A stretch of DNA of 64,000 nt, taken from Nemertoderma westbladi. Lineage: Eukaryota; Xenacoelomorpha; Nemertodermatida; Nemertodermatidae. A program made the translations under genes and the position numbers. A model generated the notes under the pieces. It was given only the letters and a program-made list of their open reading frames with translations. It made no database searches and was not told the DNA's origin. Below, piece after piece: positions 10,289-21,656 of the stretch; positions within the stretch are counted from its first letter, which is position 1; each line of letters starts with the position of its first letter. Location: contig JAUCBJ010002579.1 of assembly GCA_032718475.1 (NCBI GenBank), positions 1 through 64,000 of the forward strand, given 5' to 3'.

Positions 10289-11617
10289 GCCACCAAGATG
10301 GGATTTGCGTTAAGCCCCCCCCCCCCCCCCCCCCCGTGTCACAGATTTTTTACTATTTTTTTTATTTCCTCTGGATTGAAGTTGAAGCCGTGAAAAATTA
10401 ATCTTCTCAAACACACGAATAAATAAAATAATAGTGGATAAACCCAATACCACCGGTACTTTACCAGAAAAATAATGTCCAACCATGACCTACTATAGAT
10501 ACGACCCGCCAAGCTGCTGCAAAGCCCCTTAATTTAGTGGGCCAGTTATTTCTCTTAGATAGAACCCCTGAAACAATCGGTCTAGTGTGTCGATGTCGAA
10601 TGTACTTGTCCCTAAGACCCTAACTAAAATTATGTCATACAAATTTAAAGAGCTGCCGTTCAATGTGAAAAGACCACACCACAAGTCACAAAAAGTCATT
10701 TCGAGTAAAACGCAAATTACTGTTTGCCATCATATTGTTGGTATAAAATGTCCGTAAATTACTAGTTTTTTTTTATAACGCTACGCAATTTTACTACCTG
10801 ACTATTTTTCACTTTCCATTAATATTTTTACATCAGGATTATTTTTTGTAGTTTTGTGTTTTTGCCTTGTACTGTACAACCTGTATGTAATTACATTCGA
10901 TACAATGCAAAAACAAATGTCACAATGACAAAACAACGCAAGTCTATCAGTTGCGGTGTTTTTGCATTGTGTAAATTTAATGCACTCATTAAAGCAGGGG
11001 GGGGGGGGGGGTGCAACACCCCCCCTGTGTTTTTTTAAATTTGTAAATAACTTGGAAGAGGTTGCATAAACAAAAAAAACTTGGGAACGGGGAAATATTA
11101 TGAAATAGAAAAAAACTGCCCGAAATTTATCGAAGCTTAAGAAATTACCAATCCATATGGAGCGAAAATAATAAAAAACGGGTTAAGAATTGGCAGAGTA
11201 GTGTTCGTTTGCGTGAAAAATTATCTTTTCAAGAAAATTGTCTTCAAAGTTTAAATCTTCCCGCTCAAAACTGTCCGTATGGGGTCTGGTTGGTTAATAA
11301 GTCTGGCATGAAGGAAGTCCACCACAGAGCTATACTTTTCGTTATGGCGGTTTACGAAGTCCGTGATTTAATTTCCCTGCCTATTGGTCTGGCTCTGGCT
11401 GTCTGTCTAAACTTACATTTTGACGGTCTGACCGGTAGACATGGAGAGACAGTGATAACTCGAAAACTAAATGCGATCTCGCTTAGAGCACTTAAAGAAG
11501 GAATTATCATACTAAACAGTTAGGGTAGAGTTGGTTCACCTCATGTGACTAATGGAATTATTAACAACCTGTTAAATTACTTAAGCTTTCTCCCATCAGG
11601 GTTTCTTCAGGTAATTA
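10289..11617. other. Spacer and probable LINE 5' region; no supported gene
   Basis: Contains a C run at about 10315-10335 and a G run at about 10997-11010. The frame 11209-11523 (104 codons) lacks an early ATG and resembles nothing I know. Its closeness to ORF1 suggests it may belong to the 5' UTR of the LINE. No tRNA or other RNA gene was seen. Confidence 0.4.
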
Positions 11618-13438
11618 ATGAAAATGGATACAAACAGATCTCGCCAATACATGTTCAGGGTAGCATTCATACATTATGATAAAACTACGCAAGACAAAAA
11701 TTTCAATAAAACCGTATGTACGTTTTCTTATGGGCACCTGGACAGTATCCTTCTTATTCCCAAGATCATGGATGGTCTGTCAACTATGCGGGAGAATCTA
11801 CGGACACTGGAGAAAAAGGTGGACGTTACACACAGAGTACATCTAAGGCGCATAGTGGATAACGAGAGGCAGTGGGGACGCCGGAACCTTATCGTAATGA
11901 ACATTAAAGAATCACGTAACGAGGATTTAAAGCAGGTTGCTCATAACTTTTTGAGAAAAGATCTCGGGATCACGGAGCGACTAGGTGTTGATCGTGTTTC
12001 GAGGCAAGGTATGTTCAAGCGCGGTTCCACCCGGCCTATAAAAATTGAATTTACAAATATGACTGACAAATATACAGCATTGGACGCCAAGGAGCAACTA
12101 ATTGGCTCAGAGTATCGAATGGTGGATGATTACCCCCCTGAACTGAGATCACAGAGAGCAATTCTTTTCCGCTTATCCAGAGAAGCTAAAGAGATGGGGC
12201 TTATTGCACGAGTATCAGGTAACGTTTTGAAACTGACTAATTTTTCAGTTAGTGGTTGGGACATAATCGATTCTCCTAATATTAATATCAGGACACTGCT
12301 CGACAGGCACTCCCCTGGACGAGCACGGGAGCCATCCCATCCCGATAGGAATCTATACAGGTCGCATGAGCAGGTTTCGAGAGGTCTGGACATCCATCCT
12401 AATACAAGATTTCGATACCAGGTAAACCTGCCAACCAGTGGGGGTGAACAACTGGGAAGCAATGAGGTTGAGGAATATGATAGGAGACGAGCGGATGAGA
12501 GAAATCCGTGGGAGACAGAACGGCGGCAGGAAGAGTGGAAGCGTGGAGAGGAAGAGCGACGGCGGGCGGAGGGACGGAAGCGTGGAGAGGAAGAACGATG
12601 GCGGGCGGAGGAACGGAAGCGTGAAGAGGAAGAGCGACGGTGGGCGGAGGAACAGAAGCGTGGAGAGGAAGAGCGACGGCGGGCGGAGGAACGGAAGCGA
12701 GGAGAGGAAAAGCGAGGGCGGGCGGAGGAACTGAAGCGTAGAGAGGAAGAGCGACGGCGGGCAGAGGAACGGAAGCGTGGAGAGGAGGAGCGACGGCGGG
12801 CAGAGGAACGGAAGCGTGGAGAGGAGGAGCGACGGTGGGCGGAGGGACGGAAGCGTGGAGAGGAAGAACGATGGCGGGCGGAGGAACGGAAGCGTGAAGA
12901 GGAAGAGCGACGGTGGGCGGAGGAACGGAAGCGTAGAGAGGAAGAGCGACGGCGGGCGGAGGAACGGAAGCGTAGAGAGGAAGAGCGACGGCGGGCGGAG
13001 GAACTGAAGCGTAGAGAGGAAGAGCGACGGCGGGCAGAGGAACGGAAGCGTGGAGAGGAGGAGCGACGGCGGGCAGAGGAACGGAAGCGTGGAGAGGAGG
13101 AGCGACGGTGGGCGGAAGAACAGAAGCGTGGAGAGGAAGAGCGACGGCGGGCGGAGGAACGGAAGCATGGAGAGGAAGAGCGACGGCGGGTGGAGGGGCC
13201 ACAATTGGGTTGCCCAGATGCAGCTCAGGCCTCGCCTATTGGTTCTGAGCTGCAGTCAGCCCCAAATCGGGAAGGTATGGCTGAGTTGGTATCAGACCGA
13301 GTGGGGGTTGACTCTGTGGATCCTCAGCACACCCCGGTAATAATTATACAGCGGGGTACAGGCGGAGATGATCAGACTTGGCGAATCCGGGAAAGTGCGG
13401 GGGATTTCCAGCCCGAACAGGAAACTCAAACAGGCTGA
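11618..13438 (+). CDS. LINE ORF1 protein: RNA-binding domain plus charged single-helix repeat
   Basis: 606 residues from the first ATG. Residues about 50-85 form a short coiled-coil-like stretch. About 87-210 resembles the RRM/C-terminal region of L1 ORF1p (RRNLIVMNIKE, PIKIEFTN, then DDYPPELRSQRA). About 295-527 is a run of roughly seventeen 13-residue repeats of the type EERKRGEEERRRA, an i/i+4 Glu-Arg pattern typical of stable single alpha-helices. The C-terminal 80 residues are unremarkable. ORF1 proteins coat LINE RNA as nucleic-acid chaperones. The frame overlaps ORF2, whose first ATG lies inside or just after its end, in another frame. There are no internal stops despite the repeats, so this copy looks fairly young. 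Confidence 0.8.
   Translation: MKMDTNRSRQYMFRVAFIHYDKTTQDKNFNKTVCTFSYGHLDSILLIPKIMDGLSTMRENLRTLEKKVDVTHRVHLRRIVDNERQWGRRNLIVMNIKESRNEDLKQVAHNFLRKDLGITERLGVDRVSRQGMFKRGSTRPIKIEFTNMTDKYTALDAKEQLIGSEYRMVDDYPPELRSQRAILFRLSREAKEMGLIARVSGNVLKLTNFSVSGWDIIDSPNINIRTLLDRHSPGRAREPSHPDRNLYRSHEQVSRGLDIHPNTRFRYQVNLPTSGGEQLGSNEVEEYDRRRADERNPWETERRQEEWKRGEEERRRAEGRKRGEEERWRAEERKREEEERRWAEEQKRGEEERRRAEERKRGEEKRGRAEELKRREEERRRAEERKRGEEERRRAEERKRGEEERRWAEGRKRGEEERWRAEERKREEEERRWAEERKRREEERRRAEERKRREEERRRAEELKRREEERRRAEERKRGEEERRRAEERKRGEEERRWAEEQKRGEEERRRAEERKHGEEERRRVEGPQLGCPDAAQASPIGSELQSAPNREGMAELVSDRVGVDSVDPQHTPVIIIQRGTGGDDQTWRIRESAGDFQPEQETQTG
12508..13200 (+). repeat. 39-bp coding tandem repeat, about 17 copies
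   Basis: The 39-bp unit encodes 13 residues (EERKRGEEERRRA and variants such as EEERRWAEEQKRG). Because the unit is a multiple of three and lacks stops in several frames, long antisense open frames also appear (12353-13204 and 12399-13202). I regard those as artefacts. Copies differ by point changes in a pattern suggesting expansion of a two- to three-unit block. Confidence 0.9.
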
Positions 13439-13485
13439 ACCCAGAACTAAAAGTTGAGCCGCCAAAAGCAGGGACTGATAAAAAT

Positions 13486-16400
13486 ATGCTGAAGGTTGGC
13501 TTGCTAAACATAGAAGGTATAAATACGGCGATTGCCGATCCCTACTTCTGTCAAACAATTAAAAAACATAACATTTTCGTTTGTGTGGAAACTTGGCAGG
13601 CCCCAAACAATCCTCGTGATATTGGCATTGGGGGATATAAGGATTTTAGTGTTTGTAGGAAATATAAACATAGATATGCTAAAAGATACAGTGGGGGTGT
13701 AACTGTTTATATATCTGAAGCGCTCGGTAATGAAGTTGTGATTCTGAATAACGTGACAAGTGAAGATTTATTATGGCTTAAATTTGTAGGTAAACCGAAC
13801 TCAAGAATACATAAGGATTTAATTATCTGTGCTGCGTATATTCCACCTCATAATTCTCCTAGCTATTTTAATGATTCTGGTTGTTTGTTTGATAAAATTC
13901 TAGAAGGTGTTTCTTTATACCAGAATGTTGATACTACTGATTTTTTAATAGTTGGAGATTTAAATGCAAGAACTGGTGTGCTATTAGATTATGTCTGTCA
14001 TGATTCTTTGTTTACTGGTTTTAATGATTTATTACCCGATGAATACGTTTTTGATGATAATGATTGGCCAAATGATACTAAGATCCGTTCCAATAGGGAT
14101 TCGATTACTAACAGACATGGTGAGAAATTGATTTCTCTCTGTCGGTCTAGCAACTTAAAGATATTAAATGGTCGTGTGGGAGCGGATAAGGGTGTGGGTA
14201 ACTTTACATATTATAGTGACGGAGGGAGGCATGGGGTTCGTAAGTCTACAATAGATTACTTTTTGGGTAATATTTCAATGATCACGGCCTGCAAATATTT
14301 TAGTATAGGCGACCCCAACAGTTTATCGCCTCATTGTACCGTATCAGCCGCTTTCAACATTAGTGGCAGTGAATATTTCTGTTGCAGTGAATCTTATGAT
14401 AATAGAACCAATGTTACTGCTGGTAAGTTAGCCAATAGCCGAAAATACAAATTTCTGCAAACAAAAAGTGGGGACTTTAGAGATGCATTAAACTCAGAAG
14501 CAACACAGCTGGAATTTGACAAGGTGTTGGACAATGTCTTATGTATGGAACCGCTTACCTGCAGTAAGGTTGATGCTGCCGTAACGGGGTTTACCGATAT
14601 TTTAAGTAATGTAGCCGATATTTATTTTAAAGTTGATAATAATGGTGTTTACCGTGCCTGTAATAATGCCCCTTGGTTTAATGAAAACTGTGCGGTAGCT
14701 AGAGATGCCTTTAGGCAGGCACTGGGAAGCTTTAAGAATAAGGGTGATGCAACGTCGAACGCTGCTATGGTGAAAATGAGGACCCAATACAGGAAGGTAC
14801 TTCGTAAAGCTCGTTTTGACTTTAATTGTGGGAGGTCGGACAAGTTGCGGAAATTTAAAATTGTAGACTCAAAAAAATTCTGGAAACTATTAAGGCAGAG
14901 TTGCCATGGTTCAAGTAGCCCACAGCAATCTCCAATAAGTGCGGAGGTATTTGCGTCCCATTTTAGGGCGCTGAATGAGGAAGGATCGAACTTTGAGGAT
15001 ATGGACGTTGTTGGGCTGCCTCCTAATAATAATAATAATGACTTTGCTTTAGCCAAACATATTTTTGAAAATTATATCTGTACGCCTTTGGAGGAGGAGG
15101 AGGTTGCCACGACTATCAATAGGTTACGTAGTAATAAAACACCGGGTTTTGATGGTATTTTAAACGAATTTTTCATAGTGGGGGCGGAAACTTTAGTCCC
15201 AGTTGTTACGAGCATATTTAATGCAGCCCTCCATTGTGGTTATTTCCCAGACAGTTGGACTACTGGTATAATCACACCCATCTACAAAAATAAAGGTACA
15301 AGGTTAGACTCTAACAACTATAGAGGTATAACTTTGTTAAGTGCATTTGGTAAATTATTTACGCTTATATTAAACGGACGACTCCAATGGTGGGCTGAGG
15401 GGTTTGCGATAATAATTGAAGCTCAAGCTGGGTTTCGAGGTGGTCGTTCTACAGTAGATCAGATTTTTATTTTGAAAACAATTATTGATAATTTTATAGG
15501 TAAACGTGTTAAGATTTATTGTGCATTTATTGACCTAAGAAAAGCGTTTGATTGTGTAGATAGAAGTGCTTTATGGGTAAAATTAACGAGGCTTGGTTTT
15601 TCAGGAAAAGTCTTTAATGTAATAAAAAGTATGTACAGTGCAGTTAAATCACGAGTACGTGTAGATGGGGAACTTTCTGGTGAGTTTATATGTTGGTTGG
15701 GCGTGAGGCAGGGCGAATGTCTTAGTCCATTGTTATTTAATCTATTTTTAAATGATTTAGAATCTGAATTGGCTGCAAATGGTATTCAAGGTATCTCAAT
15801 TGGCACATTTAAACTTTTAATGTTGTTGTATGCCGATGACATTGTGCTGATGGCAAACTCAGTTAATGATTTACAACATGCATTTGATATATTGGGTAGT
15901 TATTGTGATTATTGGTCTCTTACGGTTAACCTTGACAAATCTAACGTTGTTGTATTTAGGAAAGGGGGACAAGTGGCCTCCCATGAAAAATGGAAATATA
16001 AGGGTCATAATGTTAAAGTGGTGTGCGAATATATGTATCTGGGAGTATTATTTACTTGTGGGGGCAGCTTTGCCTGCGCTCAGAAAAATCTGGCTAACAA
16101 AGGGGAAAAAGCTAATTTTTCGTTAACAAAGTATTTGGCTAATTTTCCCACCACGGATTTCATTACGGCTTGTGATTTGTTTAATGCATTAGTTAAGCCA
16201 ATTTTGACATATGGTTGCGAAGTTTGGGGTTTTTGTTCATCAGTTGATACAGAACGTGTCTTATTAAAATTCCTAAAGAACCGCCTTGGAGTGAAGGTAA
16301 CAACCCCAAACTTCATGGTTTACGGTGAATCTGGCATTTTTCCGCTAGAAATTGAAAGATACTGTAGGATTATAAAGTATTGGTTAAAGTTACTAAGGTG

Positions 16401-16563
16401 CAATGACACTAGATTAGTTAAACAGGCCTATATTTTGCAATTGAACGAACTAAATACTGGTAGAACAGGGGATGGTGGAAATTGGGCTATCTCGGTGCGT
16501 AATTTACTAAATAATCTGGGATTTACTTGGGCGTGGGAAAGACCCGGGGACATAATTAAATGA
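13486..16563 (+). pseudogene. LINE ORF2: endonuclease and reverse transcriptase, C-terminal frameshift
   Basis: About 1025 residues from the first ATG at 13486; the frame is open from 13378 without ATG. The AP-endonuclease domain comes first: NIEGI, VETWQ, YIPPH, LIVGDLNARTG and SPHCTVSA, giving the Asn, Glu, Asp/Asn and His catalytic positions. The reverse transcriptase follows in the second half: KTPGFDGILNEFF, IDLRKAFDCVD, VRQGECLSPLLFN and the active site LLYADDIVLMA, around 15829. The frame stops at TGA 16561-16563. The remaining C-terminus continues in the +1 frame, so this copy is either inactive or depends on a frameshift. It provides target-primed reverse transcription for its own RNA. 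Confidence 0.9.
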
Positions 16564-16651
16564 GAGGAAATTCATTCTAAATGTTCGTGAACGATTATAT
16601 GCACAGTTCGTACAGGGTTGGTGGGGTGCCATCGAGCGGTCGCCGAAGGGT

Positions 16652-17047
16652 ATGCTCTATAGCAAAAGGGATTTCAGTTTGGAGAATAACCTATCTATGT
16701 TGAGAGGTCACGCAGGTCTTAGTAGGTTGATTTCCAGGTTCAGGTGTTCGTCACATGCACTTCTGATCGAGAGCGGCCGGTGGTATAAAATACCCAGGGA
16801 ATCGAGAATATGCCCGGTTTGTAATAAAAATGATATAGAGGATGAATATCATTTTTTGTTGGTGTGTGATGGTTATCGAGATCTGCGCATGAAGTACTTC
16901 TCTGGGCGCTACAATGTGAATCCTACTATATTGAAATACCATGAGCTAATGGGGGCAACTACCAGGGAAAAACTACTAAAGTTAGGTCGTTACCTTAACG
17001 AGGCTTTTCGCGTTAGGGAGAACATTATGCAATGTCGTTCCATATAA
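16652..17047 (+). pseudogene. LINE ORF2 C-terminal tail, out of frame
   Basis: The coding sense resumes from about 16568 in the frame used by 16652-17047. The segment contains SRICPVCNKNDIEDEYHFLL followed by VCDGYRDLR, a Cys/His pattern (CxxC...H...C) typical of the zinc-binding tail at the end of many LINE ORF2 proteins. It is offset by +1 from the main ORF2. Confidence 0.8.
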
Positions 17048-17960
17048 TATTCATATCAATTATTTTTGTGGGAATTATACAGTATGTGCTTTCGTCAGTT
17101 TATTTTTCAAACCAAACATTTATTTTTTATATTAGTAGATTTATTTTGTGTTTATTATTTCCTTATAGTTACTTGTGCAGTTAATTGTGCGGTCACTAAT
17201 AGCCTTAATTGGTTGATGTGCTTATTATACAATACAATTATACCCTTATTATCTATACAATGACAAAAAACTGTTGCGGTCTTTTGTATTGCACCTTCGC
17301 TCTTTTATATTTGTAACACTATACATATGTTGTGACTTTTTACATTGAATATCTCGAGAACTAGACAATTAGAGTACTGTCTTCTCGATTATACCTGCTA
17401 GGAGTGTAAAGCGCGCGCATGGATATAAAACCACACAATTAAAACTATTTAGTTATACGGCGAGTATATTACTGAATGCAAACATAAATGAAGGATTACG
17501 ATAATTATGACTAATAAGGTTTAAAATAATTCAATTCATTAATACGTCATATAACACCACGAATAATAAGTCCGGGCATATATTGCCTTAATTTACTTCC
17601 CACTCCCCCACCCCCCTAATATTTTTATAAATAATAATCATAAACTAATTTTTCTTAAATTAGTTCTCATAATTAATTAAATTAGATCTCAATAAGTTTA
17701 AAACAGATATACGCCTCTCGACTTTTTACTTTTTTCTCAGAATTGTATATTTCATTTAAATATTTTGCTACAACAAGCGATAATAAATCTCATTAAGAAT
17801 TCTAGAAAATTAGGGAGGAGGGGGAGTTGGGTACCTGAATTAATATACTATAATCTAAGACGAGATAGAGTTATGTATAAAATTTAGGGATATAAAAAAA
17901 ATAAACCTAATTAGATACCATTTATTGCACATCTCAACTGAATTAGTGACTTCCTGGGAT
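17048..17960. other. LINE 3' region and 3' flank of MMS22L
   Basis: AT-rich with no open frame of interest. The LINE 3' end falls somewhere before about 17300. The part next to 17960 is the 3' flank of MMS22L, which is transcribed leftward. Confidence 0.5.
17921..17926 (-). terminator. Candidate poly(A) signal for MMS22L
   Basis: AATAAA on the minus strand about 35 nt past the MMS22L stop. Another AATAAA overlaps the stop codon itself. Either would give a very short 3' UTR. The processing site cannot be fixed from sequence. Confidence 0.45.
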
Positions 17961-20900
17961 TTATTTGTATCGATTAATGAGTTTTCGAAGTTTCTCCAAT
18001 CTGTTCTGCAGCTCTTTATCAATACCGGACCCTCGAGAAATCTGTAAGTCGCCGACAGTCGCCTCAAACCCAGGCGAAACCCGGTCCATTAGCGCTGAGT
18101 TCAATTCGGCCAAAGTATTGAGAGTCTCAAAAAATCGAGGTTGGCTGCCTCTAATGTTCTTGGATATAAAGTTATTTACAATAGGGACAAATACTTTGTT
18201 ATCAACATCTAAAGTTAATAGAATTTTCAGTAGCTCCAGGGATGACTGCTTTGCGATGCAGTTATCCATTAGCTGACAACGGAGTAAAAGCGGCATTGTG
18301 GTTTCAATAATTTTTAATTTTATTCCGGACTGAATTGTAACATCCATAACTAAAGTTTTGTAAAACATCACTGCCGCGCGAAACTTCGAAGAAGCTGTTG
18401 GGTTTTCTGACATCATTATACAATCTTTAATGAGGTCTACAAGGCAATCGGCAAATAGCAATTCTTTGGTGATTTCCGTTTCAGAGATCGACTTAAAACA
18501 GGTGTAGAAAGGATGCGAGTCTATGGCAGAGTTGCCGGTTATGAACTGAAGGAAATATATTGAAACAGAATCGTTTAGTTTCCTACATATATAGGGATCT
18601 CTTGTGTAATCCAGGTATGCCAGTCCCAGCATAAAGTGATTGAAATACTTTCTGACACAAAGTGCATGTATGTAGTACGGGGTTGGACTTCTTTCTGTTG
18701 CGTGGGATTTATGGAAGAGCAATACATCAAAGAATGTTGAAAATATCTTGTTTGATTTGGCTTGAGCATAAAGAACTCTTGATGCAAAGTGGCAAAGGTG
18801 TGAGGAAACGATAAAGATTGATTCAATCTGATCATTAGATAGGTTGCTTCGATTTGTAAAAGATTTCTCGATATAATCAAAGGTGTCACTGAATTGGATT
18901 AAAGTTCTAGAACGTAATGCTCCTCTATCATATAGAGTTTCGCAATCATTATATGCGGTTTGTATATTTCTTATAAACCTTAACAATAAGGATTGTGCTG
19001 TTTGTGACCTTTCGTTAGCAATGAGACCGATGTCACAAACAATTCGAGTTAATTCCTTCAAATGAACGTTGCTTTCATTGACAAATACAGCACATTGAAT
19101 CCAAGTGCGAAGCAGTATCTGTCCGTATTCAACCCGACCCACTAGTTGGATTAGTTTATCCTCTATGGAATGGCTGCATGATAAGTTGGCCAGGTATTGG
19201 CACGCAGAAATATGATCAACGGAAGAGCAACTCGAGAAGTAGGTGAAGGATTTATGGAATTCCGATCCTGGTGATTCAGCTGCAGACGACTCTGCGAGAA
19301 TAAAGGTTAAACTACAAACTAATTTCAGTGAAACTTCCTGCGGAGTAGCACTGCGACAATGATGTCTGCAAAATGGCAATAAAATCGTTGATAAATGCGA
19401 TATAATTGATGAAGAACGAGATGATGATTTGGAAGTTAATCGATAGTTATCCAATATTTTGCTGAAATGGGGTATTATTTGTTGAACTTCGGCGGAGTTG
19501 AGATTTAATAAGATATCCTTTATGGTGCAGGGAAGGAGTGACACCAAAGTTGATGTGGAATCATCCAGAGGAGTTGGTGAAAATATAAATTGTTTCAGAA
19601 GCTCCAGATAATTAGTAAACATTAAGGCTGCTTGTGATCGTTGGAGAGGGTCGCAAAGTTTACTATTGAAATATCTTGTTACACTCCGTTCTAAAACAGC
19701 AGAAATTCGCGCTATGAACACGGTCTGCATGGGGGTATTGGGTACAACTTTTAACCAGAGGAAGTTAATAATCAGTAAGATGTTGTCATTCCTAGAAGCT
19801 GATCTGTTTGAATAAATACATTCCGATAAATCTAGGTATTTCTCAGAGACTTCAGTGATATCAGTTAATAAAGCCAATGCAATAAATAATGAAGTAAAGT
19901 TCCTTACACCATGTGCCGAAAGTTCCAGAATTTTACGAGGGGAAAAATTCAAATAAAATCTACTTTTAATCCTCTTCCAATTGTTTTGGTTATCTTTCAA
20001 TAAATTAGACAACAATTTTAAGAAGTAATGAAAACTGGTAGAATCATTTCTTCTGCTCACAAAATTTGAAGTATCACCTTTATCTGCAACAAATGATTGA
20101 ATTAATTGAAACCAAGATTCAGGAGACTCAGAAAAATTCAAACAATCAACCGTTGAATCGACTCTAAATGATTCATTGATATATTTGCTAAAATACAGCC
20201 ATAAATGAAGAATTATATTGATATTACAACCCCAAAGTGCAGTCAGTTCCATCAAATATTTACAGTAATCAATCGCATCGCAATTTGACAACATTTTACC
20301 ATCACATACAAATGTTTGTTTAACTAAAACTAAAATAATATCCCAGTCTTTCCAGCTTGGTAGATTTGAAGCCACCTCCGCTTTGGAAAAAACTGTAGAG
20401 AAAGTTGATGCTAACATCCATACAGTTTTTATTTTATGCAAATCACTATGTTTTTCAATATTATACAAGTGGTAGTGGAATGGTGTTATCTCTTCTGAAA
20501 TATCGCTGTTCAATACATAAAGCAAAGCATTCGATAGTAATTCATTAAACTTAAGTGAATTTCCGATAAAACTATTTATCATGACTTGCAGCAATTGTAA
20601 AAGACCCTTGTAACATTGGCAGTGAAATTTGTGTGGTGAGTGTAGTCGGTGATTATCACGTGTTCTAGAGACTATATCCTCCCCAATAGTAATCTGTACA
20701 ATCCAATCGGAAATTATGAAATATATAAGGTTACAAAGCAGAGGGTTGGTGTTATTAGATTTACCGTCAAGATCAAAAGGACTGCCAATGATGTCATCAG
20801 TTAATAAAGCCTTATCCACAAAATTATCATGACTATAATTCTCTAATAAATAAATAATTAACAACGTGTAATAGTATATATTAATATAGAGATGGAATAA

Positions 20901-21656
20901 TGCATTACTTGGATTCTCTTCAGGGTTAGTTAAATTCCACTGTTTTGCGACATTCGACAGTCTTCCAATCTGACAAGTTAGTCCACAGAGTTCGGAAAAT
21001 ATTGATAATCGAAGATCGTGTGTTGTGAATGCATTGAAAGATATAATATTTAGAGCTTGGCTTTTAGGATGTTTCAATATACATTCATGTTGAGACTTTA
21101 CAGACACAAAAACGAATGCCAAAAAAGATGATATTTGCTCGCAAATAACAAGGGACTGTTTCAAGTTGCACTCATTAATGCTAATATTTGAAACAGGCAT
21201 GTTGGAAAGTCGGCGTAATTCGTTCAATTTTATTTTAAGCAGATTGAACAATGTTGAGTTAGCTGTTTCCAATGATCCAAATTTATAGCCAAAAAATTGA
21301 TTCCGATTCAAAAGCGACATTGATGAGTTGACTGAAAACCATGCATTTACATTTCCAGCTCCAGTGATGGCGTTTAAATTATCAATAAAATCAGCATATT
21401 GTTCTTCTGATGAACGCAAAAGATGACAGTAATAGAAAACAGGACCATCTAGAGAATTAACAGGAATTTCTGTCTTGTCACAACACTCGTTTGTAGCAAC
21501 TCTCTCGCGAAGTTCATCATTCAATGTGGGTAGCAAAAAGGGTGAAACAATTGTTGGTTGAATTGAGTTTACAGTAAATGTGGGACTTTTACAGACATAG
21601 TCATCGATATCTGGCGATGATGGGGGTGTAAATGAATTCTCAATGAAGTTATCCAT
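17961..21656 (-). CDS. MMS22L: MMS22-like DNA repair protein
   Basis: 1231 residues in one uninterrupted frame, against about 1240 in human. Resemblance runs along the length, clearest in the middle: WKRIKSRFYLNFSPRKILEL, then HGVRNFTSLFIALALLTDIT. The C-terminus is also similar (SQPRFFETLNTLAELN region). MMS22L is a large helical-repeat protein that pairs with TONSL. The complex binds unreplicated histone H4 tails at stalled or broken replication forks and helps RAD51 load for recombination. The first 25 residues are low-complexity (FTPPSSPDIDD, a possible phosphorylation patch). The ATG is preceded directly by TAACAG, so a splice or trans-splice acceptor could abut the start. There are no introns, stops or frameshifts, and it is flanked by transposons on both sides. 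Either an intron-poor host gene or a retained retrocopy; the full-length open frame favours function. Confidence 0.9.
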   Translation of the reverse strand: MDNFIENSFTPPSSPDIDDYVCKSPTFTVNSIQPTIVSPFLLPTLNDELRERVATNECCDKTEIPVNSLDGPVFYYCHLLRSSEEQYADFIDNLNAITGAGNVNAWFSVNSSMSLLNRNQFFGYKFGSLETANSTLFNLLKIKLNELRRLSNMPVSNISINECNLKQSLVICEQISSFLAFVFVSVKSQHECILKHPKSQALNIISFNAFTTHDLRLSIFSELCGLTCQIGRLSNVAKQWNLTNPEENPSNALFHLYINIYYYTLLIIYLLENYSHDNFVDKALLTDDIIGSPFDLDGKSNNTNPLLCNLIYFIISDWIVQITIGEDIVSRTRDNHRLHSPHKFHCQCYKGLLQLLQVMINSFIGNSLKFNELLSNALLYVLNSDISEEITPFHYHLYNIEKHSDLHKIKTVWMLASTFSTVFSKAEVASNLPSWKDWDIILVLVKQTFVCDGKMLSNCDAIDYCKYLMELTALWGCNINIILHLWLYFSKYINESFRVDSTVDCLNFSESPESWFQLIQSFVADKGDTSNFVSRRNDSTSFHYFLKLLSNLLKDNQNNWKRIKSRFYLNFSPRKILELSAHGVRNFTSLFIALALLTDITEVSEKYLDLSECIYSNRSASRNDNILLIINFLWLKVVPNTPMQTVFIARISAVLERSVTRYFNSKLCDPLQRSQAALMFTNYLELLKQFIFSPTPLDDSTSTLVSLLPCTIKDILLNLNSAEVQQIIPHFSKILDNYRLTSKSSSRSSSIISHLSTILLPFCRHHCRSATPQEVSLKLVCSLTFILAESSAAESPGSEFHKSFTYFSSCSSVDHISACQYLANLSCSHSIEDKLIQLVGRVEYGQILLRTWIQCAVFVNESNVHLKELTRIVCDIGLIANERSQTAQSLLLRFIRNIQTAYNDCETLYDRGALRSRTLIQFSDTFDYIEKSFTNRSNLSNDQIESIFIVSSHLCHFASRVLYAQAKSNKIFSTFFDVLLFHKSHATERSPTPYYIHALCVRKYFNHFMLGLAYLDYTRDPYICRKLNDSVSIYFLQFITGNSAIDSHPFYTCFKSISETEITKELLFADCLVDLIKDCIMMSENPTASSKFRAAVMFYKTLVMDVTIQSGIKLKIIETTMPLLLRCQLMDNCIAKQSSLELLKILLTLDVDNKVFVPIVNNFISKNIRGSQPRFFETLNTLAELNSALMDRVSPGFEATVGDLQISRGSGIDKELQNRLEKLRKLINRYK

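Larger units (their letters stand above)
11618..17047 (+). mobile_element. APE-type non-LTR retrotransposon (LINE), nearly complete
   Basis: Two overlapping open frames in the order expected of an autonomous LINE: ORF1 with an L1-ORF1p-like RNA-binding region, then ORF2 with an apurinic endonuclease, reverse transcriptase and a C-terminal zinc-binding tail. ORF2 is broken by one frameshift near 16561. No poly(A) tail or target duplication was identified, so the outer boundaries are uncertain. The endonuclease and RT style suggests a CR1/L2-like clade, but a tree would be needed. Confidence 0.85.

Noticed and set aside
10200-10290. Stand-alone tRNA gene on the minus strand
   Set aside because: The same head, body and tail recur at 30164-30333, so it is a SINE; no proper acceptor-stem pairing was seen.
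12353-13204. Long antisense open frames (283 and 267 codons) opposite LINE ORF1
   Set aside because: They result from a stop-free 39-bp tandem repeat; their products are simple Leu/Pro/Ser repeats.
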